In this document: piece after piece, positions 29,783 to 32,196 of the stretch
How positions within the stretch are numbered: position 1 is the stretch's first letter
Layout of the letters: every line of letters begins with the position of its first letter
Origin: a virus
Reading direction: 5' to 3' (one strand)
Length of the DNA stretch: 32,196 nt
Virus record (IMG/VR): IMGVR_UViG_3300044695_003060
Span: 1-32,196 of that record
Program-made: the position numbers and the translations under genes
Notes under the pieces: model-generated
Databases searched by the model: none
Seen by the model: the letters and a program-made list of their open reading frames with translations, nothing else
What the model was told of the DNA's origin: nothing

Positions 29783-30096
29783 GCGGTGTGCTTGAATTTT
29801 TTTTCTTCGATGCAAAAAACTATAGGCGACAACGAGAAATCTACCAAATTTCCATCTGCGTAATCGTTCCATTCATCAAGAAAGCTTTTAACCAAATTTA
29901 TGTCTTCTGTGCAATATCTATATGAAGTGTAATCGTTTATGTCATCATTCCATACAATTACAGAATCATATCCAGCCTCTACGTTACGCGGATCATCTTT
30001 CAAAGCTCTTGCAGAGCATAATTGTATTGGAGAAAAATTATTACTCTTCATAGAACGAACTATGTCACCCTCAAGCATTTCTACTTTAATTTTCAT
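29779..30096 (-). CDS. Unknown protein downstream of thyX
   Basis: A 105-residue protein that I do not recognise. It begins [20 protein letters not shown], has a [20 protein letters not shown] middle and a helical, acidic [14 protein letters not shown] stretch, and ends in a lysine-rich tail. The pattern suggests a small globular cytoplasmic protein, without a membrane segment or cysteine motif. The ATG overlaps the thyX stop as ATGA, so the two are coupled, and a role near nucleotide or host metabolism is possible but not shown. Confidence 0.65.
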   Translation of the reverse strand: MKIKVEMLEGDIVRSMKSNNFSPIQLCSARALKDDPRNVEAGYDSVIVWNDDINDYTSYRYCTEDINLVKSFLDEWNDYADGNLVDFSLSPIVFCIEEKKFKHTA

Positions 30097-30728
30097 TTCC
30101 AGCCTAACGCCTCCGAAACTATTGGGAATTGCTGAATAAAAATATCCTTAACATCATTTGCTATATCCATATGTTCTTTTTGTGTTCCATTTGATGATCT
30201 AAGATTTATGTAGTGAATCCACGATCTTATACTTCCGGTCATGTATAATCTTGTGGGAGTAGCTAGTGGTAGCACAAATCTAGCACATTCTTTTGCTATC
30301 CCATCTTTTAACATTCCTTCGTATAAAGCGACAGATTTAGAAAAGTGTTCTCTTATTTTGCTTCTCCACTTCGCCTTTGTTTCTATTGGCACATCGTCTA
30401 CACTATTCTGTCTGTTTTTAGAATCTTGACTTCTCAATTCAAATAGTGGTATATCTTCCATTAACAATGTGGCGTCTGCATATCTTTGGCTAAATTCTTG
30501 AAATGTAAAACTTCTATGCCTCAATATTTGAGCAGCAATACCTCTGGAAGTATTTATTTCTACTGTCATATATCCTTGCTCAAATATGCTCCAGTGTTCG
30601 TGCTTTATACAGTAAGAGATCAGTTTGGAATATTCATCATTGTCTTGATTATTAGGATTACTTACTCTGGCACAATATGCTATCAATTTTTCAGCATCTG
30701 GCGTTGTAGATATTAGTTTAACTGACAT
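30093..30728 (-). CDS. thyX: Flavin-dependent thymidylate synthase
   Basis: A 211-residue ThyX that makes dTMP from dUMP using FAD, NADPH and methylene-tetrahydrofolate. The ThyX motif is at residues 70-83, [14 protein letters not shown], a known variant of RHRxxSxNExSxRY with Thr and Gln in the variable places. Before it, [20 protein letters not shown] and after it [20 protein letters not shown] and WIHYINLR complete the fold, and the Arg/Ser region near [10 protein letters not shown] holds the dUMP-binding residues. The active enzyme is a homotetramer. It has its own sigma70-like promoter (30766-30794). With dCMP deaminase and NrdA it forms the dTTP pathway of the phage. Confidence 0.95.
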   Translation of the reverse strand: MSVKLISTTPDAEKLIAYCARVSNPNNQDNDEYSKLISYCIKHEHWSIFEQGYMTVEINTSRGIAAQILRHRSFTFQEFSQRYADATLLMEDIPLFELRSQDSKNRQNSVDDVPIETKAKWRSKIREHFSKSVALYEGMLKDGIAKECARFVLPLATPTRLYMTGSIRSWIHYINLRSSNGTQKEHMDIANDVKDIFIQQFPIVSEALGWK

Positions 30729-30765
30729 TTGTTCTCCAGTTTCAAACTTTGTGGTTCATCAATCT

Positions 30766-30794
30766 ATTGTAGCGTCGAGATCTTTATTTGTCAA
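30766..30794 (-). promoter_or_regulatory. Sigma70-type promoter of thyX
   Basis: The minus strand has a perfect -35 TTGACA (30789-30794), a 17-base spacer and the -10 TACAAT (30766-30771), 38 bases before the thyX ATG. The -35 box lies within the last codons of the protease gene. Its first spacer bases (AAT) match the promoter at 23136. Confidence 0.83.
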
Positions 30795-31554
30795 TCTTCT
30801 TTTTTCTTCGCTCAATTATTTCTTTTACCCATCCCGCATATTTACTCACTCTAGTATGACCAGCTTCATCGCCATACATAGATTTAGGAGCCTTTCCTTC
30901 TGCCATAACACAAGAATTTATACCAGCTAATTTTCCATCGATGAATAACCCACCACCGCTGTCTCCACTGGCTATAATAAATTCTAATTCAGTTCTTCCT
31001 TCTCGTATTGTTCTACTTGGTGTGCATATAAGCAAATCTCCAGAAATATTATCTACAATATTGGATCCGGCCCTTTTTTTACCATCGGATATTTTTTGAC
31101 CATCAAGAAAAGTTCCGGTTAATCCGTATCCAGATATGCAACAAATTTTTCCAACCTCATCTTCTGTTTCATATAGCGGCGGGTAAAAATCCAACTCTAA
31201 AGGTTCAACCAGATGGCATAATGCTATATCAGCAACGCCAAATGATCCATTAAAATCTTTGTGCAATATTATTTCATCTGTCAATATTACTGTTGAATTT
31301 TTTACATGGACTCCGCAATGCTTTGCACCCTTTACAACATGAGCCGCTGTTAATATCCATTCTGGATTAATTATTACAGCAGATGCACAGAATAGTTGAT
31401 TATCTTCATAAAGACCGCACACACTTAAAACATATTCAAATTTTTTGCCATATTCAACATATTTTTCATCATTGGTCAACGGGTCTGTTGTTCCAGCAAA
31501 TAAAGAAGACGCTATCAACAAAAAAGAGAACATCGTTTTAGTTAGACTTATCAT
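30784..31554 (-). CDS. Secreted trypsin-like serine protease
   Basis: A 256-residue chymotrypsin-fold (S1-type) protease. From the ATG ending at 31554 (MISLTKTMFSFLLIASSLFA) the first 20 residues form a Sec signal peptide. The catalytic triad is visible: His72 in WILTAAHVV, Asp109 in GVADIALCHL, and Ser199 in ASGDSGGGLF, followed by an AGINSCV strand. Cysteines are numerous, consistent with disulfides outside the cytoplasm. An ATG at 31605 in frame would add 17 residues from the HNH gene overlap and mask the signal peptide. Export to the periplasm or medium is likely. Targets may be host envelope proteins or extracellular inhibitors. Secreted trypsin-like enzymes are uncommon in phages. Confidence 0.85.
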   Translation of the reverse strand: MISLTKTMFSFLLIASSLFAGTTDPLTNDEKYVEYGKKFEYVLSVCGLYEDNQLFCASAVIINPEWILTAAHVVKGAKHCGVHVKNSTVILTDEIILHKDFNGSFGVADIALCHLVEPLELDFYPPLYETEDEVGKICCISGYGLTGTFLDGQKISDGKKRAGSNIVDNISGDLLICTPSRTIREGRTELEFIIASGDSGGGLFIDGKLAGINSCVMAEGKAPKSMYGDEAGHTRVSKYAGWVKEIIERRKKKIDK

Positions 31555-31861
31555 GATATGGCCTCGTTTGGATTTTGGATAAATATAGTCTAGAATCTTC
31601 CTCAACGTTTGGATTCCAACTTTTATAATCCATCAAATGGCCGAATATCAAATGGCAAGTTTTGCCGCACAATGTTATTAAATTATTTGGATCAAGTTCT
31701 CTAGATGGGTCTTTATGTACTGGTATTTTATGGTGAACTTCTAGATCGTCTTTTCTGCCGCAAGCTTGACAATATGGCTGATGTTTTATATGCTCTTTTC
31801 TTACATCGCCCCATTGAGGCGACCTTTTACCAAAAAATAGAGATTTAAAAAATCCAAACAT
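31538..31861 (-). CDS. HNH endonuclease
   Basis: A 107-residue HNH nuclease. Cys31 and Cys34 (PYCQACG) and later cysteines (LCGKTCH) form the zinc knuckles. The His-His pair in LEVHHKIPVH holds the metal and the general base, and NNLITLC supplies the HNH Asn and following strand. The final His is in CHLIFGH. Stand-alone HNH proteins of this size in phages act as packaging helper nucleases or homing endonucleases; with no terminase in the window I cannot decide. A GTGTATA motif lies 32 bases before the ATG, and the protease gene overlaps its end by 17 bases, so both may be late genes. Confidence 0.88.
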   Translation of the reverse strand: MFGFFKSLFFGKRSPQWGDVRKEHIKHQPYCQACGRKDDLEVHHKIPVHKDPSRELDPNNLITLCGKTCHLIFGHLMDYKSWNPNVEEDSRLYLSKIQTRPYHDKSN

Positions 31862-31892
31862 CGTTATCTCGCATATACTATATTACCATTAT

Positions 31893-31899
31893 TATACAC
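31893..31899 (-). promoter_or_regulatory. Candidate late promoter (GTGTATAATA)
   Basis: The minus strand reads TAAAAGTGTATAATAATGG in the 40-base gap between the oxygenase and HNH genes, 32 bases before the HNH ATG. It shares GTGTATA with 4567, 10351 and 19470. No -35 hexamer at normal spacing is seen. Confidence 0.52.
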
Positions 31900-31901
31900 T
31901 T

Positions 31902-32196
31902 TTATGCATCCAGTTTATTTCTAAACACTATAGAATATCGGTTATTTTCTACTGGAGATATGGAGTGTCGCCATTGCCAACGAATAATACCTCTCATCTG
32001 TATCAACATCTTAGGCATTAATACCAATTCAAAATGCTCTTTTCCATTAGTGAATTTCATTGTTGCTGGCGAATTCAAGCTTAATATTGTGACCACTGGC
32101 CCACTAGCAACCCGATCAATATGTGGATGAATACAATCTCCCGGCAAATATTCATTGATGTTGATAGTGTCTGGTTTGTAAGTTACAATATTGTCT
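31902..32196 (-). CDS. AlkB-like 2OG-Fe(II) oxygenase, 5' end missing
   Basis: The C-terminal 97 residues of a 2-oxoglutarate/Fe(II)-dependent dioxygenase of the AlkB type. The frame is open to the right window edge, where I read DNIVTYKPDTININEYLPGD; the true start lies outside. The iron ligands His and Asp are in HPHIDR, the SLNSPATMKF strand follows, the second His is in RWQWRHSI, and NRYSIVFRNK holds the 2OG-binding Arg pair. Family members repair alkylated DNA or RNA bases or modify bases or proteins. A phage copy may repair its own DNA or act on a base; which one cannot be told. Start codon not visible. Confidence 0.82.
   Translation of the reverse strand, partial: DNIVTYKPDTININEYLPGDCIHPHIDRVASGPVVTILSLNSPATMKFTNGKEHFELVLMPKMLIQMRGIIRWQWRHSISPVENNRYSIVFRNKLDA

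Noticed and set aside
26695-29863. Long plus-strand reading frames (285, 327 and 373 codons) opposite rIIB and rIIA
   Set aside because: They are in exact antisense register with rIIA/rIIB and arise from codon bias on the sense strand. They have no promoters or ribosome sites, and the translations look like mirror artefacts.
1-32196. CRISPR array, insertion sequence or integration site
   Set aside because: I saw no regularly spaced direct repeats, no transposase or integrase gene, and no terminal inverted repeats.

Overview
The window is part of an AT-rich tailed double-stranded DNA bacteriophage genome. Every gene I can support lies on the minus strand, so transcription runs from high to low coordinates. 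Packing is tight: there are many ATGA-type overlaps and no gene-free stretch of 300 bases. The phage character rests on rIIA/rIIB-like genes, a set of tail-fibre proteins with Mtd-type N-terminal domains, a holin-like protein, a phage-type sigma factor, and a DNA-precursor gene set (NrdA, ThyX, dCMP deaminase, GMP reductase). The promoters look bacterial (sigma70-like) and Shine-Dalgarno sites are common. The host cannot be named from sequence. The C-type-lectin/SUMF1 domain in one fibre protein resembles those abundant in planctomycetes and other aquatic bacteria, which is only a weak hint.

Layout from high to low coordinates: (1) 30.8-32.2 kb holds a partial AlkB-like 2OG-Fe(II) oxygenase, an HNH nuclease and a secreted trypsin-like protease. 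(2) 29.8-30.7 kb holds thyX and a small unknown, with their own sigma70-like promoter. (3) 23.2-29.7 kb is a long early/middle block: rIIA, rIIB, tRNA-Tyr, a GT2 glycosyltransferase, GMP reductase, dCMP deaminase, four small unknowns or helpers and a single-stranded DNA-binding protein, closed by a strong intrinsic terminator at 23178-23211. (4) 19.5-23.1 kb is a second operon behind a near-consensus promoter. It encodes a membrane protein with a RuvA-C-like tail, a divergent deaminase, a nucleoside deoxyribosyltransferase-like protein, a GT4 glycosyltransferase, two unknowns and, last, a sigma factor. (5) 18.8-19.4 kb is one strongly expressed presumed structural gene with its own promoter-like motif and a terminator-like hairpin. 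(6) 3.8-18.7 kb holds a membrane PAS protein, a holin-like protein, a papain-like protease and a large fibre/adhesin array. (7) 2.1-3.8 kb is a compact cassette of four small membrane-associated proteins. (8) 1-2.1 kb is nrdA, running off the left edge.

The genes suggest a temporal programme. Three sigma70-like promoters (near 23.15, 29.77 and 30.78 kb) would be read by the host polymerase and drive nucleotide, replication and host-takeover genes. The operon that ends in the phage sigma factor is followed immediately by the first of four copies of a different motif, GTGTATA, with no -35 element. The other copies lie upstream of fibre genes and of the HNH/protease pair. I infer that this is a late promoter class, perhaps read by the phage sigma factor. 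The nucleotide genes would channel CDP to dCDP (NrdA), dCMP to dUMP (deaminase) and dUMP to dTMP (ThyX).

The points most worth a second look are a fibre protein whose SUMF1/C-type-lectin domain appears circularly permuted, the GTGTATA late-promoter candidate, the four-gene membrane cassette, the PAS protein beside the holin, the secreted trypsin-like protease, and the unusual codon choice of rIIA/rIIB.
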